Of a stretch of DNA of 64,000 bases, positions 17,287-26,323 are shown in pieces. The stretch's first letter is position 1, and every line of letters starts with the position of its first letter. Made by a program: the position numbers and the translations under genes. The stretch covers positions 186,001 to 250,000 of the forward strand of contig NZ_BMMS01000007.1 in assembly GCF_014646055.1 (NCBI RefSeq), read 5' to 3'. The notes beneath the pieces are model-generated. The model was not told the DNA's origin. It ran no database searches and saw only the letters and a list, made by a program, of their open reading frames with translations. The DNA is from Wenjunlia tyrosinilytica (GTDB lineage: Bacteria > Actinomycetota > Actinomycetes > Streptomycetales > Streptomycetaceae).

Positions 17287-17925
17287 TCAGGACAGGATTC
17301 GCGGGGAGAGGGCTCCGCAGGGGAGCAGGTCCGCCTCGGCGCCGGCGTCCCGCAGGTCGGTGAGGACGAGTTCGTCGTAGAGCAGGAGCCCGGACTGCTC
17401 GGGCCAGACAACCGCCCACAGCCATATGCCGCAGGCCTCTCCGGCGAAGACGGCACGGTCGGTCGGGGCGCCCTTGACCAGCCACAGCGGGGTGGGGCGC
17501 CCGGCCGCGAGCACCTTGGCCTGGGCGGGGGCGTCCACATTCAGATAGGGGCCGGGGTCGGGGCCGTCCACGCCCGCGTAGTGCGCACCGAGGCCGACAC
17601 CGAGTTCCTCGGCGACGAGGATGAGCTCTCCGGGGCCGCCCAGCGGGCTCGGCCCCGAGCAGGCCACCGCGCTCGCACGGCCACCCGACACATCGTCACC
17701 CGCGTACGCCACGCCCGTGAAGAGCCAGCCGACCGGGAGCGGCCAGGGCATCCAGACGGGGACACGGGACCGGTTCACGACGACCCCGAGGCCTTCGACG
17801 CTCGGCGGGACGACCGGTTGCAGCGGGTACACCGACCCGTGTACGTCGCACTGCCAGGAATCCGAGAAGAGACCGGGCGCCCTGACCCGGCCACCGCACT
17901 TCGGGCAACTGGGTTCGCCCCTCAT
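17287..17925 (-). CDS. DUF6758 zinc-ribbon protein
   Basis: 212 aa. The N-terminus MRGEPSCPKCGGRVRAPG gives CxxC (Cys7, Cys10), with a second Cys/His pair in WQCDVHG (about 25-31) completing a likely zinc ribbon. The rest contains several aromatic-rich segments (VPVWMPWPLPVGWLFTGV) and predicted strands. Function unknown; conserved in Streptomyces. Same orientation as the PHP and MarC genes, 137 bp upstream of them. Confidence 0.8.
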   Translation of the reverse strand: MRGEPSCPKCGGRVRAPGLFSDSWQCDVHGSVYPLQPVVPPSVEGLGVVVNRSRVPVWMPWPLPVGWLFTGVAYAGDDVSGGRASAVACSGPSPLGGPGELILVAEELGVGLGAHYAGVDGPDPGPYLNVDAPAQAKVLAAGRPTPLWLVKGAPTDRAVFAGEACGIWLWAVVWPEQSGLLLYDELVLTDLRDAGAEADLLPCGALSPRILS

Positions 17926-18024
17926 AACGCCCAACGGTCCTCCCGAACCGTCCCTTGCGTCAAGGACGATCACCTTTTCGGAGCGTCGGGGGGCGGGAAT
18001 ATTCGCCGCAGATATACATGTGTG

Positions 18025-18052
18025 TTGCACTAGTTAATTTAGCTAAGGTAAT
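18025..18052 (+). promoter_or_regulatory. Promoter with overlapping palindromic operator for MFS gene
   Basis: TTGCAC (18025-18030), 16 bases, GGTAAT (18047-18052). The spacer contains the palindrome TTAGCTAA (18039-18046) inside a larger imperfect inverted repeat of about 19 bases, in a locally AT-rich patch. An operator between -35 and -10 would block RNA polymerase; the form resembles MarR- or TetR-type sites. Confidence 0.5.
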
Positions 18053-18114
18053 GTGTTCGGGCGGCAACCACACAGCGGTGCATCGGCCCGCCGACGACCA
18101 GGGAGGCAAACCCC

Positions 18115-19365
18115 GTGACCAACGATCCCCTCGACAAGGGCAGTGGCGGCCTTCTGCGCCAGCCCCTCGCGGTCTGGGCGACGGCCGGGGCGGCCGTCGT
18201 CGCCTTCATGGGCATCGGTCTGGTGGACCCGATCCTGCCCTCCATAGCCAAGGGCCTGGACGCCACACCCGGCCAGGTCTCTCTGCTGTTCACCAGCTAC
18301 TTCCTCATCACGGCCCTGGCGATGCCGGTGACCGGCTTCGTCTCCAGCCGCGTCGGCGGACGCCGCACCCTGCTCGCCGGCCTGGTACTCGTGGTGGTCT
18401 TCGCCGGTCTGTCCGGCACCTCGGGCTCCGTCGGCGAACTCGTCGGCTTCCGCGCCGGCTGGGGCCTGGGCAACGCGCTGTTCGTGTCCACCTCGCTCGC
18501 CGTCATCGTCGGCGCGGCCACCGGCGGGAGCGCCGCGGCGATCCTGCTCTACGAGTCGGCGCTCGGCCTCGGGATGGCCTGCGGCCCACTGGTGGGCGCG
18601 GTCCTGGGCGACATGAGCTGGCGTTACCCCTTCTTCGGCACCGCCGCGCTGATGGCGATCGGCTTCCTGGCCATCAGCCTGTTCCTGGAGGAGCAGCCGA
18701 GGCCCGCGCGCAGGACGTCACTGCTCGACCCGGTCAAGGCCCTCGGGCACGGCGGGCTCGCCTCCGCGGCGGCCAGCGCCTTCTTCTACAACTACGCGTT
18801 CTTCACGATCCTGGCGTTCACCCCGTTCGTGCTCGACATGAGCCCGTACCGCTCCGGCGCGGTGTTCTTCGCCTGGGGTGTGCTGCTGGCGGTCTTCTCG
18901 GTCCTGGTCGCTCCGAGGCTCCAGGAGAGGTTCGGATCGCTGAAGGTCCTCGTCGGCAGCCTGCTGCTGCTCTGCGCCGACCTCGTCGTCCTCGGCTACG
19001 GCGATCACACGACGGCCGTGGCCTGCACGGTCGCCTCCGGCGCCCTGATCGGCATGAGCAACACCGTCTACACCGAACTCGCCCTCGGCGTCAGCGACGC
19101 GCCGCGCCCGGTGGCCTCGGCGGGCTACAACTTCGTCCGCTGGTTCGCCGCCGCGGCGGCGCCCTTCCTCGCACCGAAGATCGAGAGTCACACGAGTGCG
19201 GAGACGGTCTTCCTCGTCGCGGCGGGCGCCGGTGCCGTGGCGGCGGCCATCGTCGGTGTGCGGCGCGCACAGCTCACGCACGACGCGAAGGAGCACGTCG
19301 AGGCGCGGCAGCGGGGCACCGACGGGACCCGGGCTCCGGCCGAGCCCGCCACGACCACCGCCTGA
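18115..19365 (+). CDS. MFS transporter (drug/metabolite exporter type)
   Basis: 416 aa with about twelve hydrophobic segments. Motif A-like GFVSSRVGGRRTLL lies between segments 2 and 3 and the motif-C-like GLGMACGPLVGAVLGD in segment 5 is typical of drug:H+ antiporters. GTG start with GGGAGG ten bases upstream. The hydrophilic C-terminal tail is Glu/Arg/Thr-rich. A palindrome in the promoter suggests inducible control by an unlinked or distant repressor. Substrate not predictable. Confidence 0.9.
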   Translation: MTNDPLDKGSGGLLRQPLAVWATAGAAVVAFMGIGLVDPILPSIAKGLDATPGQVSLLFTSYFLITALAMPVTGFVSSRVGGRRTLLAGLVLVVVFAGLSGTSGSVGELVGFRAGWGLGNALFVSTSLAVIVGAATGGSAAAILLYESALGLGMACGPLVGAVLGDMSWRYPFFGTAALMAIGFLAISLFLEEQPRPARRTSLLDPVKALGHGGLASAAASAFFYNYAFFTILAFTPFVLDMSPYRSGAVFFAWGVLLAVFSVLVAPRLQERFGSLKVLVGSLLLLCADLVVLGYGDHTTAVACTVASGALIGMSNTVYTELALGVSDAPRPVASAGYNFVRWFAAAAAPFLAPKIESHTSAETVFLVAAGAGAVAAAIVGVRRAQLTHDAKEHVEARQRGTDGTRAPAEPATTTA

Positions 19366-19418
19366 GCAGGCGTCGACCCCGCGTCCAGCAGGCGCCGAGC
19401 ACGCGTCGAGCGGTCCGC

Positions 19419-20015
19419 TCAATCGTCGAGCGGGACGGTGCGGCGCGCGGGATCGCGCAGGTCCGTACCGTGCCGCAGCCAGCGTTCCTGGAGGGAGGCG
19501 GCGCCGTGCACCCGTTTGTACGCGGCCTCGTTGGCCGTCATCGGCAGCAGCGGCAGGAAGCGCACCGGATCGGCCGGCGCGTCCAGCTCCAGGTCCTCGA
19601 CCAGTCCGCCGGGCTCGGCGACGAGCACGGCCGAGAACGGGGCGTCGGGCCAGAGGGGTTCACCGATGTCGAGCGAGGCGCCCGGCGCCACCACCAGGCC
19701 CTCGACCTGCGGGGAGGCGGCCAGCACGGCGAGCGGGCGCAGCACCTCGTCACGGCCGCCCTTGACGGTGAGCACGAGTTCGGCGCGCGGGCCGCGCACG
19801 GGGTCGGCGACGGCCGCGAGGGGATCGTTCATCGGCCGGTACGACATGCCGAGGGTGGCGTAGCGCACCAGCGCGGAGCCGTCGGCCGCGGACTCGGTGA
19901 AGCGCAGCACCTCGATGCGCTCCGTGCCGAGGAACGTCACGGCCGCGCGGCCCGCCGGCTCGCCGAACGTCGAGGCCAGGCGGGCTTCCACCAGCGTGAG
20001 TACGTCGTCACCCAT
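19419..20015 (-). CDS. Suppressor-of-fused (SUFU) domain protein
   Basis: 198 aa covering a whole SUFU-like domain: VRYATLGMSYRPM (about 50-62) and AELVLTVKG, then the C-terminal FLPLLPMTANEAAYKRVHG that is typical of bacterial SUFU proteins. Bacterial members are often immunity or partner-binding proteins, but no toxin gene is adjacent, so a role cannot be assigned. TAAGCT (20022-20027) lies six bases before the ATG and there is no ribosome site, suggesting a leaderless message. Convergent with the MFS gene. Confidence 0.85.
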   Translation of the reverse strand: MGDDVLTLVEARLASTFGEPAGRAAVTFLGTERIEVLRFTESAADGSALVRYATLGMSYRPMNDPLAAVADPVRGPRAELVLTVKGGRDEVLRPLAVLAASPQVEGLVVAPGASLDIGEPLWPDAPFSAVLVAEPGGLVEDLELDAPADPVRFLPLLPMTANEAAYKRVHGAASLQERWLRHGTDLRDPARRTVPLDD

Positions 20016-20432
20016 GGGGTGAGCTTATGCGGAGAGAGCCGAACAGCCTTTAATCCCCACCCTCGCAGTGGCCGAAACATCTTCCTGGTACCGTTGACTG
20101 TCGGCCCGGTTGCGAGTGTCCTGACACACCGTCTGAAACACCGCCAGGACTCCGAGGTCACGGCAGGTACGGGGAGTTCGAGGACATCGGGCTCGAAGGA
20201 CATCCCCCAGCGGGGAACGGCCGAGGGAGGTGGGGCTGCAATGGATCCAAGCCGACCGTGCAGTACCGGCAGCTCTCCCGTCCGGCATTCCGCGCGCTGA
20301 TCTGATCCCCCGCAGGACGTCGCCGTTCCCGTTCCGGGCCCCCCGGCCCGGTCGGCGGCCGCGTCGCCCCCAGCGCCTCCCCATGTCGTGCTTGGCCCCG
20401 CCGACCCCGGCGGGCGCCTCTCGAGCGTGAGC

Positions 20433-20474
20433 GTTTCCCCTTCCCCGGGCCTGCCTGTGCCCGGACCGGGAAAC
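20433..20474 (+). promoter_or_regulatory. Two-part hairpin in the corA leader
   Basis: GTTTCCC (20433-20439) pairs with GGGAAAC (20468-20474), and inside it CCGGGC (20445-20450) pairs with GCCCGG (20459-20464). It lies about 110 bases before corA. The whole gap 20,028-20,586 holds no convincing gene; a -35-like TTGACT near 20,094 and a 19-codon ORF at 20,241-20,300 preceded by GGGAGG are the only other signals. Magnesium-responsive leaders precede several magnesium transporters, so an RNA sensor is possible but unproven. Confidence 0.45.
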
Positions 20475-20586
20475 CCATGACGGCAGAGCTCCCTCCGCTT
20501 CGCCCCAGCAGTACACCCGGCGATGAGCCGCCGCCCGGGACCCCGCGTCCCGGCCCGCGTCGGCCTGCCCCGCGAAGGAGCTTGCG

Positions 20587-21714
20587 ATGTCGATGATCCG
20601 CGACCTGCGCGCAGTGGTCCGCCCCGCCTTCCGGCGCGACCACCTTCCCCGCACCGCCGTCCACCCGCGCTCCAGCGCGATCGTGGACTGCGCCGTCTAC
20701 CGCGACGGGCGCCGGCTGAGCGAGCACTGCCGGCAGGGCGACGCCCTCAAGGAGGTGCGGCGCAGCGGCGACGGCTTCGTGTGGATCGGCCTGCACGAGC
20801 CCACCCAGGAGGAGTTCGCGGGGATCGCCGCGGAGTTCGGCCTGCACCCGCTGGCGGTCGAGGACGCCGTGCACGCCCACCAGCGCCCGAAGCTGGAGCG
20901 CTACGACGACACCCTCTTCACCGTCTTCAAGACCATCCGGTACGTCGAGCACGCCGAACTGACCGCCACCAGCGAGGTCGTGGAGACCGGCGAGATCATG
21001 GTCTTCACCGGCCGGGACTTCGTCATCACCGTGCGGCACGGCGGGCACGGCTCGCTGCGCTCGCTGCGGCACCGGCTCGAGGGCGACCCCGAGCTGATGG
21101 CCAAGGGCCCCTCCTCGGTGCTGCACGCCATCGCCGACCAGGTGGTGGACGACTACCTCGCGGTCGCCGTGGCCGTGCAGGACGACATCGACGAGGTGGA
21201 GATCGAGGTCTTCTCCCCCGTCGCCGCGCAGCCCGCGCGCACGGGTGCGCGCGCAGCCGCCAAGCGGCGGGGCGCCGACGCGGGGCGGATCTACCAGCTC
21301 AAGCGCGAGGTGCTGGAGTTCAAGCGGGCCGTCTCCCCGCTGCTGCGGCCGATGCAGATGCTCTCCGAGCGCCCGATGCGGCTGGTGGACCCGGACATCC
21401 AGAAGTACTTCCGGGACGTCGCCGACCACCTGGCCAGGGTGAACGAGCAGGTGGTCCAGTTCGACGAGCTGCTGAACTCCATCCTCCAGGCCAACCTCGC
21501 GCAGGTGACGGTCACGCAGAACGAGGACATGCGCAAGATCAGTGCCTGGGTGGCCATCTTCGCCGTCCCCACGATGATCGCGGGGCTGTACGGGATGAAC
21601 TTCGACCACATGCCCGAGCTGCACTGGCGCTACGGCTACCCTGCCGTTCTCGCCGCCACGGTGATGATCTGTGTGGTCATCCACCGCGGCTTCAGGCGCA
21701 ACGGCTGGCTCTAG
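20587..21714 (+). CDS. corA: Magnesium and cobalt transport protein CorA
   Basis: 375 aa, usual CorA length plus a slightly long N-terminus. Cytoplasmic alpha/beta funnel domain, long stalk helix, then two C-terminal membrane segments with YGMN (335-338), the selectivity motif, and the loop FDHMPELHW. Forms pentamers that admit Mg2+ (also Co2+/Ni2+). ATG with AAGGAG seven bases upstream. The long untranslated leader with a compound hairpin suggests post-transcriptional control. Followed by GC-rich direct repeats. Confidence 0.95.
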   Translation: MSMIRDLRAVVRPAFRRDHLPRTAVHPRSSAIVDCAVYRDGRRLSEHCRQGDALKEVRRSGDGFVWIGLHEPTQEEFAGIAAEFGLHPLAVEDAVHAHQRPKLERYDDTLFTVFKTIRYVEHAELTATSEVVETGEIMVFTGRDFVITVRHGGHGSLRSLRHRLEGDPELMAKGPSSVLHAIADQVVDDYLAVAVAVQDDIDEVEIEVFSPVAAQPARTGARAAAKRRGADAGRIYQLKREVLEFKRAVSPLLRPMQMLSERPMRLVDPDIQKYFRDVADHLARVNEQVVQFDELLNSILQANLAQVTVTQNEDMRKISAWVAIFAVPTMIAGLYGMNFDHMPELHWRYGYPAVLAATVMICVVIHRGFRRNGWL

Positions 21715-21727
21715 CGGGGTCGGGCCC

Positions 21728-21765
21728 GGCTCCGGCGGGGCCGGTCGCCGCTCCGGCGGGGCCGG
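21728..21765. repeat. GC-rich direct repeat after corA
   Basis: GCTCCGGCGGGGCCGG occurs twice, starting near 21729 and 21750, with degenerate neighbours (CTCCGGCGGGG again near 21806). Untranslated; probably slippage-prone sequence. Confidence 0.6.
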
Positions 21766-21947
21766 CCGGGCTCGCGCGGAGTCCGGCCGGGCTCCCCGGG
21801 CCCCCTCCGGCGGGGTACAACCGCCTCGGGCGGGTCTATAGTCCTCCTCGAGCGGAGGCAACCGTAACGCCTGGTGCTGCGTCATCACCTCTGGCGGCAT
21901 GCAAACAAAACCGCTAATCCGTGATCAGCCAGGTCCAGCAGGGCGAA

Positions 21948-23699
21948 ATGACCAATACCGACAACAGCCCCCGGCGACGCGAACTCCTTCCGCGCCGCTG
22001 CTCGAAGCTCGCTCGGCGCAGCGCGGCGGTGCCCGTGTGGTATCTGCGCGTCGTGGGCGCGCTGAACCTGGTCTGCGGCGTCTCCATCTCGCTGCGGAAC
22101 CAGGTCGACCACCACAACAGCGGCCAGTACTTCACCCCGTTCATGTTCTTCGCGGGGTTCAGCTCGGCCGCCGCAGCGATCTTCCTCGGAATGATGCTGC
22201 GGCGCCGCAAGAACGCCGCGTGGATCACGGTCACCGGGCTGGTGGGCGGTTATGTCGCGCTGTCGGTGTGGGCGCTGTGCTACCACGACTACTCCCAGCA
22301 CCCGTTCAACTGGGCCTCCACGGCGGTCTCGCTGGCCGTCCTGGTCTTCACCGTCCTGGGGCGCAGGGAGTTCTACGCCAAGGGCGACCGCACCAACCCG
22401 CTGCTCGCCTCGTACGTCCTGGGCGCGGGTGCGGCGATCGCGGTCCTGGTGGGCACCACGCTGGTCACGGCGGTCGGCCCGGACAAGGCCGACGTCAACG
22501 ACCGGATCATGTTCGTCGTCCTGCGCATGGTCACCCTGATCCGCACCGACGACTTCCCGCAGCTGCATGTGCCGCACTGGGTGGACCTGTCGATCAACCT
22601 CACCAGCCTCGCCCTGCTCCTGCTCGTCCTCTACGCGCTCTTCCGCTCTCCGCGCGGCAAGGAGCTGCTGAGCGAGGAGGACGAGGGGCGCCTGCGCTCC
22701 CTGCTGGAGCGGCACGGCGGGCGGGACTCGCTCGGCTACTTCGCGCTGCGCCGCGACAAGTCGGTCATCTTCTCCCCCAGCGGCAAGGCGGCCGTCACCT
22801 ACCGCGAGGTGGGCGGGGTCAGCCTGGCCTCCGGCGACCCGATCGGCGATGTCGAGGCGTGGCCGGGCGCGATCGAGGCATGGCTGGCCGAGGCCCGCGA
22901 ACACGCCTGGATACCCGCGGTCATGGGGGCGAGCGAGGAGGGCGGAACGGTCTACGCCAGGCATGGCCTCGACGCCCTCGAACTCGGTGACGAGGCCGTG
23001 GTCGAGGTCGCCGAGTTCACCCTCGAGGGCCGTGCGATGCGAGGCGTCCGGCAGGCGTACAACCGGGTCCAGCGGGCCGGATACACCACCGTCGTCCGCC
23101 GCCACGCGGACATCCCCGAGGAGGAGATGGCGGTCCTGCTGGAGCGGGCCGACCAGTGGCGCGACGGCCAGACCGAGCGGGGCTTCTCCATGGCGCTGGG
23201 GCGGCTGGGCGACCCGGCCGACGGGCAGTGCGTGATGGTGGAGTGCTACGACGGCGAGAAGAAGCTTCGGGCGCTGCTGAGCTTCGTCCCGTGGGGGACG
23301 AAGGGGCTGTCGCTGGACCTGATGCGCCGCGACCGCAACTCCGAGAACGGCCTGATGGAGTTCATGGTCCTGGATCTGATCCAGAACTCCAGCGCCGTGG
23401 GGGTGAAGCGGGTCTCGCTGAACTTCGCGATGTTCCGGTCCGTCTTCGAACGGGGCGCCAGGCTGGGCGCGGGACCGGTGCTGAGGATGTGGCGGGCCGC
23501 GCTGCTGTTCTTCTCCCGCTGGTGGCAGATCGAGTCGCTGTACCGGGCCAACGCCAAGTACCGCCCGATCTGGGAGCCCCGCTACCTGCTGTTCGACAAG
23601 AGCGCGTCCCTGCCGAGGATCGGTCTGGCGAGCGCCAGGGCCGAGGGGTTCGTCACCCCGCCAAGTCTGCTGTCGCGGCGCGGCGGCGGTCCGCGCTGA
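21948..23699 (+). CDS. MprF-like phosphatidylglycerol aminoacyltransferase (DUF2156)
   Basis: 583 aa. The N-terminal about 240 residues hold six hydrophobic segments; the C-terminal about 320 residues form the DUF2156 GNAT-like catalytic domain (VTYREVGGVSLASGDPIG ... RGFSMALGRLGDP ... GLMEFMVLDLIQ). Such enzymes transfer an amino acid from aminoacyl-tRNA to phosphatidylglycerol, altering membrane charge. The membrane part is shorter than the full MprF flippase, so flippase activity is doubtful. The ATG at 21948 is preferred over GTG 21921 because AGGG lies just upstream. The 3' end overlaps the convergent EamA gene by 47 bp. Confidence 0.85.
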   Translation: MTNTDNSPRRRELLPRRCSKLARRSAAVPVWYLRVVGALNLVCGVSISLRNQVDHHNSGQYFTPFMFFAGFSSAAAAIFLGMMLRRRKNAAWITVTGLVGGYVALSVWALCYHDYSQHPFNWASTAVSLAVLVFTVLGRREFYAKGDRTNPLLASYVLGAGAAIAVLVGTTLVTAVGPDKADVNDRIMFVVLRMVTLIRTDDFPQLHVPHWVDLSINLTSLALLLLVLYALFRSPRGKELLSEEDEGRLRSLLERHGGRDSLGYFALRRDKSVIFSPSGKAAVTYREVGGVSLASGDPIGDVEAWPGAIEAWLAEAREHAWIPAVMGASEEGGTVYARHGLDALELGDEAVVEVAEFTLEGRAMRGVRQAYNRVQRAGYTTVVRRHADIPEEEMAVLLERADQWRDGQTERGFSMALGRLGDPADGQCVMVECYDGEKKLRALLSFVPWGTKGLSLDLMRRDRNSENGLMEFMVLDLIQNSSAVGVKRVSLNFAMFRSVFERGARLGAGPVLRMWRAALLFFSRWWQIESLYRANAKYRPIWEPRYLLFDKSASLPRIGLASARAEGFVTPPSLLSRRGGGPR

Positions 23700-24636
23700 T
23701 CACCGTCGCGAGACCGCCCAGGATCACCGCGAGCGCCGGGTAGGCGGCGACCGGCGGCATCTGCCCCAGCCACAGGGCGGCGATCAGGGCGGCGCCGGGG
23801 GTCTCCAGCAGGATCGCGGTCGAGGTGACCGACGGGCCGAGGCTGCGCACGACGCGGTTCAACAGCGAGTGGCCCAGCAGTTGGGCGGTGGCCGTCAGCA
23901 GGAGGAGCTTGAGCCAGGTCTCGGCGGAATAGCCCGCCAGCGCCTGGCGCAGGGCCACGCAGGTGACGCAGAGCAGCACCGCGGTGGTGGCGTAGCAGAC
24001 GAGGGTGTAGGCGACGGTGCCGACGGTGCGCCGGACCTCGGCGCCGAGGAGCACATAGCCGGCGGCGGCCATACCGCCCGCCAGCGCCAGGGCGTCCCCG
24101 GCGAGGGCTCGGGAGGAAAGGGACAGATCGACGCCGGTGAGGATGAGCACACCGACGAACGCCACGCCCGTACCCGTCCAGACCAGGGCGGGGGAACGCC
24201 GCCCGCGCAGGCGCAGCAGCAGGGTGGTCCAGATCGGGGTGGTGGTCACCAGGGCGGTGGAGGAGGCGACCGAGGTCATGTGCAGGCTCGGCAGCCAGAC
24301 GCCGAAGTGCAGGGCGAGCAGGAGACCGGCGGCGATCGACAGCAGGACGGCGCGGCGGCCCATCCGGGCCAGTTCCTCGCGGTGGCGCAGGAGGGCGACG
24401 GGGGTCAGGACGCCGACGGCCATGGCGTTGCGCCAGAAGGCGATGGCGAGGGCGGGGGCGGCGGTGGCCGCGATCAGCGGGGCGGACAGCGAGACCGCTG
24501 CGATGGCGACGGCGAGCAGCGCCAGGTCGATCTTGGGCGCGGAGTGCAGGCCGGGGTCGTGGCCGGGGTCCTTCGTCGGCGGGGGACCGCCGCGCAGGGC
24601 GGCGGGGGCGGGGGAGCCTGTCGGGACGGCGGGCAC
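23653..24636 (-). CDS. EamA/DMT family transporter
   Basis: 327 aa. A Pro/Gly-rich hydrophilic start of about 35 residues is followed by ten hydrophobic segments in two five-segment EamA repeats, the standard DMT-superfamily layout. Likely a metabolite or amino-acid exporter; substrate unknown. GTG start with GAGG ten bases upstream. Its stop lies within the coding region of the opposite MprF-like gene. Confidence 0.9.
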   Translation of the reverse strand: MPAVPTGSPAPAALRGGPPPTKDPGHDPGLHSAPKIDLALLAVAIAAVSLSAPLIAATAAPALAIAFWRNAMAVGVLTPVALLRHREELARMGRRAVLLSIAAGLLLALHFGVWLPSLHMTSVASSTALVTTTPIWTTLLLRLRGRRSPALVWTGTGVAFVGVLILTGVDLSLSSRALAGDALALAGGMAAAGYVLLGAEVRRTVGTVAYTLVCYATTAVLLCVTCVALRQALAGYSAETWLKLLLLTATAQLLGHSLLNRVVRSLGPSVTSTAILLETPGAALIAALWLGQMPPVAAYPALAVILGGLATVISADRRRAATADLAG

Positions 24637-24778
24637 GGCGTTCCTCGGGTGGGTCTCGTGGGTGAGCGCGGTGGTACAGGGTCAGCGTAAGGGGCTTGGC
24701 AGGCCCAAGGAACTGTCCTGATCACCTGCTGAGACGGCCTTCGAGGCGGGCTGCCGGGAGTCCGCGTACCCTGCGGGC

Positions 24779-25294
24779 ATGACACCGGTCGATCAGGCGC
24801 TCGTGGAGGAGTCCGCGAAGAAGTCAGGGCTCGTGTGGGTCCGCGTTCCCGACGGATCCCAGCGGGCACTGTGGCACGTATGGCACGACGGAGCCGTCCA
24901 CGTGGTGGGCGACGGCGACGAGCAACCGCTCTACGGGCTGCAGGACGGCGCCGAGACGGCGGTCACCGTGCGCAGCAAGGACAAGGGCGGGCGGCTGGTG
25001 AGCTGGCCGGCGCGGGTGGTGGAGCCGTCGCCGGGCAGCGAGGGATGGAAGGCGGCGGTGGAGGAGCTGAAGGGCAAGCGCCTGAACGCTCCGGACACGG
25101 ACACGCTTCTCGAGCGCTGGGCATCGCAGTCCCGGGTGCTGCGCCTCGAGCCGACGGGCCCATTGGCGGAGGGCCCCCAGTCCATGCCCTCCTCGGCCCA
25201 CGCGGCCCCTCCCGTGGCCTCCGCCGCCACCACCCGCCGCCCCGCCCCAGCCGCCCTCCCCCGCCTCCTGACCCGCCGCGGTCGCAAGCCCTGA
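24779..25294 (+). CDS. Hypothetical protein, 171 aa
   Basis: Starts MTPVDQALVEESAKKSGLVW. Residues 15-120 contain a series of predicted strands (VRVPDGSQRALWHVWHDGAVHVVGDG, VTVRSKDKGGRLVSWPARV), compatible with a small beta-barrel such as an FMN-binding split barrel, but no diagnostic motif is seen. The last about 40 residues are Pro/Ala-rich and end in a basic TRRGRKP tail. TACCCT (24767-24772) stands six bases before the ATG, so it is a leaderless candidate. Function unassigned. Confidence 0.75.
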   Translation: MTPVDQALVEESAKKSGLVWVRVPDGSQRALWHVWHDGAVHVVGDGDEQPLYGLQDGAETAVTVRSKDKGGRLVSWPARVVEPSPGSEGWKAAVEELKGKRLNAPDTDTLLERWASQSRVLRLEPTGPLAEGPQSMPSSAHAAPPVASAATTRRPAPAALPRLLTRRGRKP

Positions 25295-25481
25295 ACCGCC
25301 GGGCGGCGGCCCCGGCGCCGCGGGCCCTGACGGCTGCCCGGCCGGGCAGCGGTTCTCGTTGCCGACCGCGGGCCGCCGCCGCTGGTCCGGCGGTCGCCCC
25401 GCCGGGCGGCGAATCGAACTGCGCGGACCGGGTGGGTCGGCGGTGTCCCGTACCCCCGACCCGCCCCCGCGCCGCTTGGGC

Positions 25482-26255
25482 CTAGTCCGCTACCTGTTCT
25501 GGTCTGGGGGGGACCGGTTCGTAGCGTTTGCCGTAGTCGACGAAGTCGATCGAACCCGAGATCGGGGCGGTTCCCGCTGTCTCGATGCGAAGCAACTGCG
25601 GGGCGCCGTCCGCCGAGACCCAGACCGTGCCGCCGTAACCCCCCGTCGCCTTGGTGTGGAGGGGGACCGCCGGGCGGCCGTCCAGATCGGACTGCTCCTT
25701 GCCCTTCGCCGGAGCGCCGGCGCCCTTCGTCAGACGCGCGATCAGCTTGTCCGCGTACGTGTTGGCTATCAGCCCCTTGAACGACACCACGTCCACCGGC
25801 GCCTTGACGTACTTGTTCCGGTACTCCGCCGCGAAGTTGCTGCCCCCGACCGCCGCCCAGAAGTCGTACGGCGCCTTGATCCACACCTCGTCACCGACCC
25901 GGAGCACCCGCGCCGTGCTCTCCCCCGCCGAGATCGTCCCCGAACTCCCGCTCCCCGACTGCCCGAAGCGCATGTCGATGCGGTAGCTCCGGCCCAACCC
26001 GTCCGTGACACTGCCCCGGACGTGCACCGACGCCTCCGCCGTGTTCGCCACGGCCTCCTCCAGCGCCCGCTTCGCCGTCAGGTCGCGCACCGGGCTGCCC
26101 GTCGGCGGATTCGTCGCGTACGCCTCGGACTTGGGCTGCGTCCACGGACGCGTCGCCGGTTCGCCCGCGGCACAGCCGGCGAGCCCCGCCGCGGTCAGTG
26201 CCGCACCAGTCGCCGCTGCCGCCATGCGGCCCACACCTGAACGCACCTGCCCCAC
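25482..26255 (-). CDS. LppX/LprG-like lipoprotein (copy 1)
   Basis: About 257 aa. Signal peptide with lipobox LAGC, then a domain of beta-strands with the LppX/LprG pattern: AVANTAEASVHVRGSVTD, YRIDMRFGQSG, DEVWIKAPYDFW, LDGRPAVPL. Mycobacterial members carry acylated glycolipids across the periplasm; whether Streptomyces ones do is unknown. GTG at 26255 is preferred because GGAAG sits six bases upstream; GTG 26261 would abut that site. TAGGGT within a TATAGGGT stretch near 26285 may be the -10. Paralogous to the next gene upstream. Confidence 0.82.
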   Translation of the reverse strand: MGQVRSGVGRMAAAATGAALTAAGLAGCAAGEPATRPWTQPKSEAYATNPPTGSPVRDLTAKRALEEAVANTAEASVHVRGSVTDGLGRSYRIDMRFGQSGSGSSGTISAGESTARVLRVGDEVWIKAPYDFWAAVGGSNFAAEYRNKYVKAPVDVVSFKGLIANTYADKLIARLTKGAGAPAKGKEQSDLDGRPAVPLHTKATGGYGGTVWVSADGAPQLLRIETAGTAPISGSIDFVDYGKRYEPVPPRPEQVAD

Positions 26256-26323
26256 CCGCACCTTCCGAAGTCGGCCCCTCGACTGTGGACCCTATACGCG
26301 CAAGCGGAAGGCCCCGTAGCCGC

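Noticed and set aside
19419-20015. SUFU protein as part of a polymorphic toxin-immunity locus
   Set aside because: No toxin, secretion or repeat-rich effector gene lies nearby.
20241-20300. 19-codon ORF MDPSRPCSTGSSPVRHSAR before corA
   Set aside because: It has a GGGAGG upstream, but composition and length give no coding evidence; kept only as part of the corA-leader finding.
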